Source: Nematostella vectensis (Eukaryota > Cnidaria > Anthozoa > Actiniaria > Edwardsiidae). Taken from it: a stretch of DNA of 64,000 nt. The stretch covers positions 6,311,306 to 6,375,305 of the forward strand of contig NC_064046.1 of NCBI RefSeq assembly GCF_932526225.1, written 5' to 3'. Below are positions 9,830 through 19,673 of this stretch, piece after piece. Under the pieces are notes generated by a model. It was not told the origin of the DNA, did not search any database, and saw only the letters and a list, made by a program, of their open reading frames with translations. Position numbers and translations under genes: made by a program. Numbering within the stretch: position 1 is the stretch's first letter; each line of letters opens with the position of its first letter.

Positions 9830-12640
9830 AGACACTTTTTCCCAGTCACTTGCCGTAGATTCATTCTGAAATGAATAAAAGGTTTAGGTAAACAATACAG
9901 TACTATCATCGCAAACATATACCATCAAAGCTCCACAAATCACAAACACAGGTTTGTTAGTGTCTGAATGTTTTTTTTTTTGGCTGAATAGAGATTTATT
10001 TTCAAGCCGAGATGCCTGGTTATATCTTAATCATTGACCTGCTACACACATGGCAAGTCTAATCCCAATTTTATTTTTCTTCTTCAAGTAAAATGTGATC
10101 AAACTTTTCTGTATAGAAAATAATATTGTAAATCTACCAAAAAATAATTTTCATTCAATTAAACAAGCCTTTAAAACGGTTTTCTTTTCTTTTTCCCTCT
10201 TGGTTTTTTTTTTTTTTGGGGGGGGATTAATTGCAATAATTCATGATTGAATTGGTATATATCACACACACACAAAATCCAGCAAAACTCTGTGTTAGCA
10301 TCATAAAAAAATGGATTTTCCTCTGAAAATTGCCTCCCCAGAAGGAAGGTTCTGTGTGCAATTGTGTTCAAATTAATGATGCATGATATCCGAGCCCTAA
10401 CTATTTTGACCTACAGTAGCATGTTACCAAAAAATATCAGTTATGAATAGGGTGACAGATGCTGATTTTTGACTTCCTTTAATAAGTTAACTTTGGAATG
10501 CAAACAGGGGGGTACCCAGAGGGGGTGCGCAGGGTGAACATGCACCCCCTTGGCGGCCAAAAAGTGGGTCATTCCTTATAAATTACTATGCTTTTTCCAT
10601 ATGATACCTATGACTACGCCCCCCCCCCCCCTCAGTCAATCTTGGGTACGCGCCTGAGCAAGGCATAAAAAAGAAATGGTTATCCATAACCTTTTGCATG
10701 CGATTATTTGGATTACATGCCATCAATTTCGGCCTATTGTTAATTTAGCTCATTTGCAAACAACATTATTTTACACATTTACACACTATTTTTGTGCCAT
10801 ACACAAAGGGCTAGACAATATATTTTGGGATGAGTCATACTCATGTTATCATGACTTTATATTTTCCGCAACCCATTCTTTTTCATGAGAACAGAAGATG
10901 AGAACAGTGTTTGTCTCAAGTAAAGATATGTAATCACTGTCAATTTTAGTTCCATCTTCATTTAAGACTTTTTTTCTCTCATTTGATCCCAAGCTTTTCA
11001 TTTCCTGGAATTTATATACATTTGGAATATTATTAATTTTGCATGGCATTTCATAAAGTTATTGACATTATAACTTCTGGTTTCTTAAAGTTTCTTTTTT
11101 TCTGAGCCACAAGCTTGTAGCTTAAGTTACAAATTAGAAATAAAATTCAGGCAAGAGACCATGATGTTAGAGAATGAGTCCCCCGTATTAGGGTATGTTC
11201 CAATAATGACGTCCGTAAAAACTATTTTTTAGAACAAGCAGTTATTTATAAATTCGTCTCTGATTGGTTAGCACTCACGTTTCCTAGCAACATGAGTCTT
11301 ACGCGCGATCACATCTTGAGCAATGTGATCCGGCAAAGGATGTTTTGGAAATCTTTTTGACCGATAATACCTTCCTTTTTTACGAACGCTGTAAAAATGA
11401 TCTTCCGTAGAGTGCGCTAGAGCCAATCAACCGTTTCTGGGACATTGAAATGCATCAAGTGCGTGATTTTAGGCTCTGGGATCAACATCCCCAGTAAAAG
11501 TTTTCACTGCTGATTCGCAAATTATAACACAACAGCATAAATTCATTCATCTAAAAATGTTATCAAAGAAAAATAAAGGCCTTCTTGTATTAAAATACAT
11601 AACATAGACTCTGAGAATACCTAGGTATTCTATCTCACCGAATTCCAGAGAAAAAGAACTTTTAGGAGTCTGCATGATGCATCTTGAATAAACTCCAAAT
11701 TCACCGTCTCCCCGACGTCTTCTCGTTCAATTATTCATATAACATTTAGATAACTGAACATTAGATAAATTAACAGAAAACAGGACACACAATTGTGATC
11801 ATGAGCCTTGAAGAGCAGCAAAAAGGATAAAAACAAGTCGCGAACGAAGTAAAGAAGTGCAGAGGAAAAAAAAATTGGTGTGAAATTGTACTAGTGCTTT
11901 CATCTACGAAGAAAACAATAGCATGGCATTCAAATGACTTGATTATCCATTCAGACCTTTTTGTGAAATAGCTAAACTCTTTCGCATTCGTTTTGTGTAT
12001 CTATCAAATCCTGGAGGGATTGTATCGTTTGTCAAAAATTTACAGAGCAGCGACTATGAATATAGGGGAGAATAATTTGTGATAAGTAATTAAGTTTTCA
12101 AAATGCCAAGCCAACAGGTGTTGCCAGTTCGGAAGTTAAAAATAATATTCAAACAGAAATGAAGCTAGATAAAAGAACTTAAATTGTCACCAGTTTACTT
12201 CCGGTCGATTTCGTTACAATCTCCGATGATTTTTAATGGGAAACGCGAAAAATATATCAAAATATTGAAAGCAGTGTGCATATTGCAAGTTTATTCAAGG
12301 ATGTGATTGATAATTTAGAGCGGATGGCATGTTAAATATCTCGGATTCTACTAGATTCTTTTGTCTTTTAACGGTTGAGGTTTCCGTCGGACCTCCGGAA
12401 GTGAACTGGTGCAAATGCGGCTTTAATTTGACAACAAGAAAGTACAAGATATTCACAAGCCTATAAGATAGCTAATAAATTGAATTGCTGAACTTTTAAA
12501 TACCTTTTCGCTCCTGAGAAAAAACCTAGAAACGATCACGTCGCTGGATCGCCAGAAGTCTCGTGGTCTCACCCAAAGAGCGGGAAAATATACCACAGGG
12601 ATCCCGTAGACGCTAGCCGCCTCACTCCCCCAGGGTGGGG
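9830..12640. other. non-coding interior of the 5.6-kb element
   Basis: No credible protein ORF was found. It contains a homopolymer junction (T-run followed by G-run, about 10206-10228), a short CA repeat near 10263 and a MITE (10505-10656). The ORFs at 10171-10371, 10676-10888 and 10849-11049 are AT-rich and without domains. Confidence 0.5.
10505..10656. mobile_element. 152-bp MITE, CAGGSGSGTACCCA ends
   Basis: The left end CAGGGGGGTACCCAGAG and the inverted right end CAGGCGCGTACCCAAGA match at 13 of 17 positions. The interior is G-rich on the left and C-rich on the right. It resembles the CAGGGGCGTAGCC-type MITEs at 4833, 27451 and 29885. A clean target duplication is not visible. Confidence 0.5.
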
Positions 12641-12845
12641 ACGAGTCTTAGAGTCAAAAACTGTAAATTTTCCCACCTCCTCGGGACAGATTCTCGTTCA
12701 AAAGTGCTCTAAACCCCCATGTTAACCCCACACTTCCCCGGGACCATGGGGGTGGGGGTTTCAAATGACTAGTGCATAAATGGAAAGGTTGTGGTAGGCA
12801 ATATGAGTCAATGCAATTACGTAAAGGTGACAGTTGGGCTGTAGA

Positions 12846-12903
12846 TAAAGATAGCGGGTGAATGTTTATGTAGGTAAAGATAGCGGGTGAATGTTTATGT
12901 AGG
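12846..12903. repeat. two tandem 29-bp units
   Basis: The unit starting TAAAGATAGCGGGTGAATG occurs twice without mismatch (12846-12874 and 12875-12903), a recent local duplication. The surrounding 12.8-13.3 kb is GT-rich and purine-rich, and its minus ORF (12906-13205) is low-complexity and not credible. Confidence 0.9.
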
Positions 12904-13409
12904 ATCTAGGCTAACAAGACAGTAGTGTGCGCATGAGCGTTATAAAGAGTGTAATATAGCAATGATAGTGATTTATGGTGGTGTGTGGGGAGATGTAGTG
13001 TAAATTGTGTTGAGTGGTGACCAGCGGGGGGTGTATACATGAGGACGTGATAGGTATATATTGTGTAATATTTGACGGTCAGTGGTGCAATGTGACAGTG
13101 CAGAGGGAGATGACAAGAGGGATAATAAGGGTGTGAAAGTTTGTGATAGTGCAAATAGGTGTATAGCGTGGATAAAAATGTGGTGTAATGCGGCAAGGTA
13201 GGCAAAATGTAAAATGAGGAACTAGGATGTTGAAGGAAATAGCTAGTGAGTGTTGATGAGGAGAATGAAGTAAGAGTGGAGGTATTTGGCTAATGAGCTG
13301 ACGAAATAGAGTCTAACGCGACAAGATAAACCAAGTCAAGCGTGCCCTCTACAGCCCATTATAGAGTTCATTACTCTAAATCCCATTTGATTATTTGCCG
13401 AGAGTTTTC

Positions 13410-13530
13410 CATTTTTGGAAAGTATTCGAATTTTTGGGCTCGGAAATGTTTTGTTTTCAAATATTGAGAATCCTGTGAGCGCACCGAAAACAAAATACAT
13501 TTCCGAATATCCCCGAATGAGAGCCGGCTA
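13410..13530. repeat. inverted second copy of the ~110-bp head block
   Basis: Reverse complement of the block at 7033-7142. It shares a GAATCCTGTGAGCGCACC-like core, the TTTCCGAATATCCCCGAATG segment and the GAGAGCCGGCT end that joins directly to the minisatellite. The far end is truncated or diverged relative to the first copy. Confidence 0.75.
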
Positions 13531-14215
13531 TTACTTGCATGGATTTTGTATACTTGCATGGATTTTGTATACTTGCATGGATTTTTTTATACTTGCATGG
13601 ATTTTTTTATACTTGCATGGATTTTTGTATACTTGCATGGATTTTTGTATACTTGCATGGATTTTTGTATACTTGCATGGATTTTGTATACTTGCATGGA
13701 TTATTTTATACTTGCATGGATTATTTTATACTTGCATGGATTTTTTTATACTTTCATGGATTTTTTTATACTTGCATGGATTTTTTTATACTTGCATGGA
13801 TTTTGTATACTTGCATGGATTTTTGTATACTTGCATGGATTTTTGTATACTTGCATGGATTTTGTATACTTGCATGGATTATTTTATACTTGCATGGATT
13901 TTGTATACTTGCATGGATTTTTGTATACTTGCATGGATTTTTGTATACTTGCATGGATTTTGTATACTTGCATGGATTATTTTATACTTGCATGGATTAT
14001 TTTATACTTGCATGGATTTTTTTATACTTGCATGGATTTTTTTATACTTGCATGGATTTTTTTATACTTGCATGGATTTTGTATACTTGCATGGATTTTT
14101 TTATACTTGCATAGATTTTTTATACTTGCATGGATTTTGTATACTTGCATGGATTTTGTACTTGCATGGATTTTTTTGTATACTTGCATGGCTTTTTTCA
14201 TACTTGCATGGAATT
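13531..14215 (+). repeat. ~20-bp minisatellite, copy B (about 35 units)
   Basis: About 35 tandem units of CATGGATTTTTTTATACTTG type. Three linker variants (TTTTGTATAC, TTATTTTATAC, TTTTTTTATAC) occur in an ordered series that is itself repeated after roughly 280 bp, so there is a second-order repeat. It is the inverse of copy A and more than twice as long. Units at the right edge degrade (13741 and 14101 variants, then GCTTTTTTCATAC). The overlapping 190-280 codon ORFs in all three frames are repeat artefacts. Confidence 0.95.
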
Positions 14216-14710
14216 TGTAAACTCACGGAATCTTTACTTACTAGCAAAGTTTTTTGCATACTCTTGTGAATTTGTATACTTGAAATGATTATTTAATAGT
14301 TGCACGGATAGTTTGGCATAACTTGATTTGCAAATTGATACTATTGTGCGAAAATGAATTTTGAAACGTTTGGCGCCTGATAGAGGGCCCAATACCTTTC
14401 CTGTCATTTGGGTCACGTGACTCCTTCACACCCAGGATTTCTTGAGGTAAAGCATAAATTATCAAATGCTTATCTTCAAAACAAAATGGCGGCATAGTCA
14501 GAAGTCCCGGCCGTTTTCACTCGATTTGGGATATTTAAAGTTAAACAAGGACGCGCACTGAAGTTTGTAACATTTTGAGGAAAAATATTTTTCAGGTTTT
14601 GTTATTTTTACGAGCGCGCGCTGTTTTTGATTTTTTTTATCGCATTGTTTGGTGTTGTTGTTGTAGAAAACAAATCCAAAGCATCTCTGTTATTCAAAAC
14701 ACTGTTTTCA

Positions 14711-14962
14711 ACAGCTGCGGCCCTAGCCTGCTTGCTGGCGGTACTCGTTGTTCTGGTTATCATCACGAAAAACCCTCTCTGTTCGTTCGTTGATCGGGTG
14801 TCATCTTGTATTTTAAGCCGCGTTGGTTCCTGGGGGCGAGCGCAAAAACGGACGCCCCCAGGAACCACGCGGCTTATTTATAATACAAAATGGCGCCCGA
14901 ACACCGAACGGAGAGGGTTTTCTGCAATAATAACACCGAGTACCGCCTGCAAGCTATGCGGC
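14711..14962. repeat. imperfect ~250-bp palindrome (foldback MITE)
   Basis: The inner stem GTTCCTGGGGGCG / CGCCCCCAGGAAC flanks a 14-nt loop. The stem continues outward through GCCGCG / CGCGGC, TTGTATT / AATACAA, AACCCTCTCTGTTCG / CGAACGGAGAGGGTT and GGCGGTACTCG / CGAGTACCGCC, with small bulges. Overlapping ORFs on both strands (14575-15016) are explained by the palindrome. Confidence 0.8.
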
Positions 14963-15099
14963 TCTGCTTTTTCGATGTTTATTTTGAAGTATGCATGCAA
15001 ATTTTGCATAAATTAGAAGAAAGGGGATTTTTCGATTTTTTTATGCGCCATCTAACCCACACTAAAAGTATCTAAAGTCCTGTCCGTAAAAGAACGTCG

Positions 15100-15296
15100 C
15101 ATTTTGATCATCAACATTTTTAACAGCGAATGGAGGACAACAACAATGCCAAGGCATTCTGGAGGACGAATGAATACAATCCTCCCAGGGAAAAGAAGTC
15201 GACAACTACTAAAAACATTTCTATTGACGGCCAGCTTTGCAGTGACTAGAAGATTGCAAACAGTTTTAATTGCTTTAAGCAAACCCTTAAAACTAT
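15100..15296 (+). pseudogene. LINE ORF2 relic, left part (interrupted)
   Basis: The plus strand reads DNNNAKAFWRTNE, then KKSTTTKNISIDGQLCSD, a stop, then KIANSFNCF. This matches the linker between endonuclease and reverse transcriptase of CR1/L2/Jockey-type LINEs (typically a KxFWKT motif, then IxIDGxxxTDxxxIANxFNxFF). It ends exactly at the LTR element insertion and continues at 19783. Confidence 0.7.
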
Positions 15297-15449
15297 TGTC
15301 GAGTTTCGTGAACTAGAGGGTTTATTATGATACTCGTGCGAATCGTACAAGTTTGTACACACATGTACAAACTACATGCATAAATTAACATAATGAATAA
15401 CTATGGCGCGAAAGTCACGCAATACATGTCAGTCACTGGTTGTGTTACA
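15297..15449 (-). repeat. 3' LTR (153 bp)
   Basis: Starts TGTCGAGTTTCGTGAAC and ends GTTGTGTTACA on the plus strand. It is nearly identical to 19674-19782 except for about 44 extra bases in the middle (after GTTTGTAC, before AAGTCACGC). Confidence 0.92.
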
Positions 15450-15460
15450 TCCCCCTCTTT
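15450..15460 (-). promoter_or_regulatory. polypurine tract
   Basis: On the minus strand AAAGAGGGGGA lies immediately upstream of the 3' LTR start (TGTAACAC). This is the expected position and composition of the plus-strand primer of reverse transcription. Confidence 0.85.
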
Positions 15461-15534
15461 ATAATGTTCAAAGAGTTTAACAACATCAACGATAATAAAT
15501 CTCTATTAACATATAACGTGTGATCAGTGTTCAT

Positions 15535-15831
15535 TTAAATGTCCAATCTGTCTGGGGCTCTAACTGGTCTCCCAGATCTTGTGGTGTATCCAGTAGCTGT
15601 TGGACCAATCGCATGGGTTGGGGCATCTGGGATGTCGAGCGGTGTAGGAACATCAGGAGTCGGGGCAGTAAGACTTTCATCTGGCGCGAAGTGGTGATGA
15701 GGTCTTAGCTGAGACCTTGTGCGGCGATACACTCCTTCAGTTTCCTGGTTACGCACTATGTACGAGCGCGGCTCCTTAGCAGGCTTGAATACTGTAGCCT
15801 TTTGCCATGTCTTTGAGTGGTGGTCGAACAT
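15535..15831 (-). pseudogene. integrase C-terminal tail
   Basis: The ORF reads VxMFDHHSKTWQKATVFKP-type residues followed by RSYIVRNQETEGVYRRTRSQLRP and a proline-rich tail. In mag-like elements this C-terminal part follows the integrase core and resembles the small barrel with a KW-x-A/P-A-x-V pattern. It is out of frame with the core ORF at 15929-16726, so at least one frameshift lies between 15832 and 15928. Confidence 0.7.
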
Positions 15832-15928
15832 ACGTACAGGCTGTCCAGGTTCAAATGGTGTCAGACTTGGTCCTGCAGTGCGGTTGTAATTCTGTTCCTG
15901 GGTTGTCTGGCGTCTGTAGAGGGTTTCC

Positions 15929-16726
15929 TTAACATCGCTCCCATCTCTGGTGTGCCCTCTGTGCCATTGGAAGTGTTGTTCTGAACTTCCGGTTTGTCAG
16001 AAGCTCAGCTGGCGACTTCAGGTTATGGTCAACTGGTGTTGTCCGGTAGGGCAGTAGACCAAGGTAAGGGTCTTCATTTTTCTCTTCGCATTTCGTCAGG
16101 ATTTGTTTTACCGTCTGTACCATTCGTTCACCGAAGTCATTTGATTGTGCGTAATGCGGTGAGCTTAGAGTGTGCTCAATACCATAGGTGGTTACAAAGT
16201 CCTCAAACTCCTTTGAGCTATACTGTGGTCCTCCATCTGAGAGCAGTTGTGCTGGGATACCATGCTCTGAGAATATGCTCTTCAAGTGGTTGATAACAAC
16301 AAGTGAGGTGGTGCTCCCCACGGCACTTCCTAACTTTCTGAATATCGGGAACTTACTGTACTGGTCTGCTACAAGCAAGTATGTTTTCCCTTTGTAGTCG
16401 AATAGGTCAGAGCTCACCTTTTGCCAGGGGTAACTCGGTGGCTCTAGCTGTAATATTGGTTGCTTCTGGTTGTGTCGTTGGTGCTTTTGACATGACTCGC
16501 AGGTCTTCACAAGGTTTACAACATCCTTGGTGATTCCTGGCCAAAACACAGTGGTGCGGGCTCTCAAGAGGCACTTCTCCTGGCCCAGGTGTCCCTTGTG
16601 TAGGGTATCCAAGATCTCTGGTCTCAGGGTAGGTTTTATAACAATCCTCTCTCCCTTGAGGACAAGGCCATCTTCTATTGTCAATTCTTCTCTGAAATTC
16701 CAGTAATCATAGAGCATACTGGGCAC
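15929..16726 (-). pseudogene. retrotransposon integrase core
   Basis: 265 codons. The N-terminal H2C2 zinc-binding module is visible (LHKGHLGQEKC, then CESCQKH about 40 residues later). The DDE catalytic core is present with its three acids in SSDLFDYKG, LLSDGGPQY and FGERMVQT. Integrase joins the cDNA to target DNA. The ORF is in a different frame from both neighbours, so it could not be made from this copy as a normal gag-pol product. Confidence 0.88.
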
Positions 16727-16743
16727 TTTTCTCTAGACTCTGG

Positions 16744-17052
16744 CTATCCTTTGCAGATGGTGTCTCTGAGTTGGCTTAGGGTTGGGTCACTAGTGGTCAG
16801 GTCTCTGATTTGCTGCAATTTTGCTGGTGAGGCTGCCAGTGTGTCAGTCACCTGGTGGATACTCAACTGGGGTAGCTGTCCCTTGGGCGGTGCCGGTTGA
16901 GGTGACAGTCTGGATAGTGCATCAGCAATTGGGACATCAGACCCCTTGACATACTTTATAGTGACGTCGGACTTGAGTGCCCGCAATACGGACCTCTGTA
17001 AACGAGCAGGACGTGAGGTTGTGGTCAGTGTTAACTGTACATTGCTTTCCAT
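16744..17052 (-). pseudogene. RNase H C-terminus and linker to integrase
   Basis: Contains PARLQR, then DVTIKYVKGSDVPIADALSRL, the end of the RNase H/connection segment of Ty3/gypsy pol. Relative to the family, about ten residues expected after the TDH motif are missing at the junction with the preceding ORF (around 17010-17022), together with a frame change. I infer a small deletion. Confidence 0.8.
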
Positions 17053-18500
17053 AAATGAAGTAGTGGAACCTCTCTAGTCCCCATACTACCCCGAGAGCCT
17101 CGCGCTCTATGTTACTATAGTTCTGCTCAGTCTCTGTGAGCGCCTTGGACGCGTAGCAGACAGGTTGTCCACCTTGTAGGAGGACAGCGCCAACACCTTT
17201 CAGAGATGCATCTGTCTGTATGACTGTCTCTTCCTTAGGGTCGAAATATCGAAGTACTCCTAGGGATGATATCTCTTCCTTCACCTTCTTGAATGCTTCA
17301 TCGTGTTCGGGTCCCCATAAGAATACACTTTCCTTCTTTGTGAGCTCTCGTAAGGGTGCTGTCAAGGTGGCAAGTTGCCCTGAATACCTTGTGAGGTAGT
17401 TGACTAAGCCTAAGAAGCTCTGAAGGTTCTTAGTGTCTTTGGGTTCTTCCATGTCTAGGATCGCAGACACTTTCTTGTTGTCTGGGCGGACCCCTTCCGG
17501 ACTCCATGTGTGTCCGAAAAAACTAACTTCATTGCACTTGAACTGAAGCTTTTCAGCATTGAACACAATCCCCTTCTCTTGGACTCTCTCCATGAGGTCT
17601 GTCAGGTTTCGGTCATGCTCCTCTTCAGTGGACCCATACACGAATATGTCATCGGCAATGCCGGTCACGCCATTCAGGCCTTCAAGGGCTGAACCGAGTT
17701 GTCGTTGGAAAATATCCTGCGATACTACCAGTCCAAATGGGAGTCTGGAAAACTTGAACCTTCCAAATGGTGTTCCAAACGTTGTGAGGTATGAACTTCC
17801 GTTGTCCAGGGGAACGTGCCAGTACCCTTTCTTTGCATCGATCAAGGTGAAGTACTTGGCGTCACATAGTTGTGTCACTACTTCGTCAACCGTCTTGGTG
17901 TAGTGGTGTTCTCTCTTGATCCACTTATTCAAGTCCCGGGGGTCCAGGCAGACTCGGATCTTTGTGATCTCCCCCTTGTCATTGGTTGTCTCTGTCAACA
18001 CAATGCTATTCACCCAGTCTGTGGGTGTGTCCACAGGTTCTATGATACCTTCAAGCATCTTCACCCAGTCTGTGGGTGTGTCCACAGGTTCTATGATACC
18101 TTCAAGCATCTTGTCGATTTCTTGCTTGTACAATTCACGGAGGTGGACTGGTACCGACCTGGGTGGGTGGATAGCAGGTTCTGCTCCCAGTCCCTCAAAG
18201 CGATCTTTGTAGCTGTTCACTAATTTTCCCTTTGTGAGTGAGGTGTGCATGTTGTCATGTTGACTATGGGATTGGGCCTTGGGGGCTTTGTCAAGGTTAA
18301 GGTTGTACTTCACCAGCTCGAGATCATCACATGTCTTGCAGCCAATTATGGCAGGACCTGATACTTCAGTAACATTGAATGTTATTTCTTTAACTTGACT
18401 CTTGTGGTGCACATACAATTGACACTGCCCCAGGTTCGAGATTTCATGTCCACCGTAGGATATGATTTTGCAGCCAGGTTTCTCCAGCTGTCTTTTTTTT
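17010..18500 (-). pseudogene. reverse transcriptase and RNase H
   Basis: Long open frame with the RT blocks: RVCLDPRDLNKWI, FTLIDAKKGYWHVPLD, GRFKFSRLPFGL and the active site GIADDIFVYG (IADD in place of the commoner YVDD, as in some mag-like elements). RNase H follows with TDASLKGVGAVL, NIEREALGVVWG and NTDH. A 51-bp perfect tandem duplication (18010-18060 and 18061-18111) inserts 17 repeated residues just before the first RT block, in the MLEGIIEPV region. The frame is separated from the protease by a shift at an eight-base homopolymer (18493-18500). Confidence 0.92.
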
Positions 18501-18767
18501 CCGGGAATAGGCACTCAATGTCCTTCTTTGCAATGACATTGAGTTCTGCGCCAGTATCGATTCTAAATACAATAGAAGTGGTATTCTTGTGGTGTGGTTT
18601 GGAAGTGAACTGCAATTCCGTCGTTACACGGTTGCGGTTTTCTAGCTGGAAGATGCTTTCAATTCCGCTTGGGCTATTTTCATTAGTGCTGGTTTCTGCC
18701 ACTAGAGTTCCTAAGAAAACTCTTTCATCACAATTTTCATCATCAAGTGAATGGACAAATTTTTTTT
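18497..18767 (-). pseudogene. retroviral-type aspartic protease
   Basis: The ORF contains FRIDTGAELNVI, the aspartic-protease active-site loop (DTGA). It is preceded by an acidic linker (SLDDENCDERVFLGTL) typical of the gag-pol junction in mag-like elements. It is read in the -1 frame relative to gag, starting at an A8 run (18760-18767), and the following RT is again in the -1 frame at a second A8 run. Confidence 0.85.
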
Positions 18768-19595
18768 GGGTGTGAAGCACATGTGCTGAAAATGTCCAGT
18801 TTTGTGGCAGGCAAAGCACTCTGAATCAATAGCTGGGCATTTCTGTCCCTTTTTGTAGGGTGTATTTCCACATCTTCAACATTTATCTGGTGTGTGGTGC
18901 TGAGCGGATGCGCCCTTTTCATCACCAGGCTTCTTGTTGGATCTATTTACTGGGGTGGTTTTACCTTTTCGTTGCTTTCTAGCTTTGTTGTTGTTCTGGA
19001 TGATGTTTACCTCTATCTGATTCTGGGGGTTGCTCATGGCGTTCATTTGTAGCCGTGTCGCCTCCTCAGTGTGGGCGATTTCCCTGGCTCTCTTGAAGGA
19101 GAGGGAATTTCCTTCGGCGATGCACTTCTTTCGTACCGCGTCGGAGTCGGCTCCAAAAACAAGAGAATCTCGCATTAGCTCATCGTGTAAGTCGGTGGGA
19201 AAACCACTATTCTGGATAAGTAGCTTTGCCTCAGTGAGGAATTCGTCTAGCGGCCTGTTGTTTTGTTTCAGGGATCTTAGGTAAAATCGATTTAGTAAGT
19301 GGTTGGATTGTGGTTTCACGTGCTCTTCGAAACGCTTCCAATATTCGGCCAATTTGTTCGCCTCTTCTGTGCTCAAATTCCATGTATTAAACAAGTCAAG
19401 GCCATAATCTCCCGTCCAGAGGAGTAAATATCTACACTTCTGTTCCTCCGACCTCTGTTTTAGCGGCCCGTCAAATAATAATTCACATTTCTGGCGAAAA
19501 CGTTTGAACTTCAATTCAATGTCGGGGCTCGTGGTCCAGTCTATTTTGGCAGTTTCAAATCCGATCAAATCGCTCATTTCGCTGGCTTGTACCAA
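18754..19595 (-). pseudogene. gag with two zinc knuckles, interrupted by UGA
   Basis: From ATG 19595 (a second Met at 19577 is equally plausible) an open frame encodes a helical capsid region (WTTSPDIELKFKRF, then YWKRFEEHV, then NRPLDEFLTEAKLL, and RAREIAHTEEAT). A basic linker follows. A TGA at 18876-18878 falls inside the first zinc knuckle (between DKC and RCGN). Reading on in the same frame gives a second knuckle ECFACHKTGHFQHMC, then the frameshift site. A single C-to-T change of a CGA codon would explain the stop. Confidence 0.88.
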
Positions 19596-19654
19596 AGAAC
19601 GATTGGAATAAACTCACGTTTTTCTTTCTCCTTCCAGTCTGTGACTTCTAGAAG

Positions 19655-19673
19655 ATCCCGCTACTGACAGCCA
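19655..19673 (-). promoter_or_regulatory. primer-binding site
   Basis: Directly next to the 5' LTR on the minus strand is TGGCTGTCAGTAGCGGGAT, starting with the TGG expected to pair with a tRNA CCA tail. It resembles the complement of a metazoan tRNA-Leu 3' end, but with an extra C and mismatches. The tRNA assignment is tentative. Confidence 0.6.

Larger units (their letters stand above)
7164..12776 (-). mobile_element. 5.6-kb DNA transposon relic with terminal inverted repeats
   Basis: The left end (from 7164: TGCACTAGTCAATTGAAAC, then a C-rich tract and CCATGGTCCCGGGGAAG) is matched in inverse at the right end (to 12776), about 45 bp with few mismatches. TAA abuts both ends (7161-7163 and 12777-12779), a possible 3-bp target duplication. 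A CTCCTCGGGACA motif is also present inside both ends. The interior carries the minus-strand transposase/PHD pseudogene at 7.8-9.8 kb; the remaining ~2.8 kb has no recognised coding. Superfamily not assigned. A TWA target duplication would suit PIF/Harbinger, but the protein does not look like that family. Confidence 0.55.

Noticed and set aside
12906-13205. 99-codon minus ORF rich in His/Tyr/Leu
   Set aside because: Lies in a GT-rich low-complexity stretch and reads as repeated LPHYTT-type words, not a protein family.
13415-14269. 284-, 224- and 191-codon ORFs that look like membrane repeat proteins
   Set aside because: Same minisatellite in opposite orientation. Hydrophobic character comes from the T-rich unit, not selection.
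15994-16397. Plus-strand ORFs over the integrase region
   Set aside because: Antisense to a clear integrase core; no domain of their own.
18493-18767. Programmed frameshifting as the sole explanation of the gag-pol frames
   Set aside because: The second shift falls inside the protease and further frame changes and a deletion occur downstream, so decay or sequence error is simpler.
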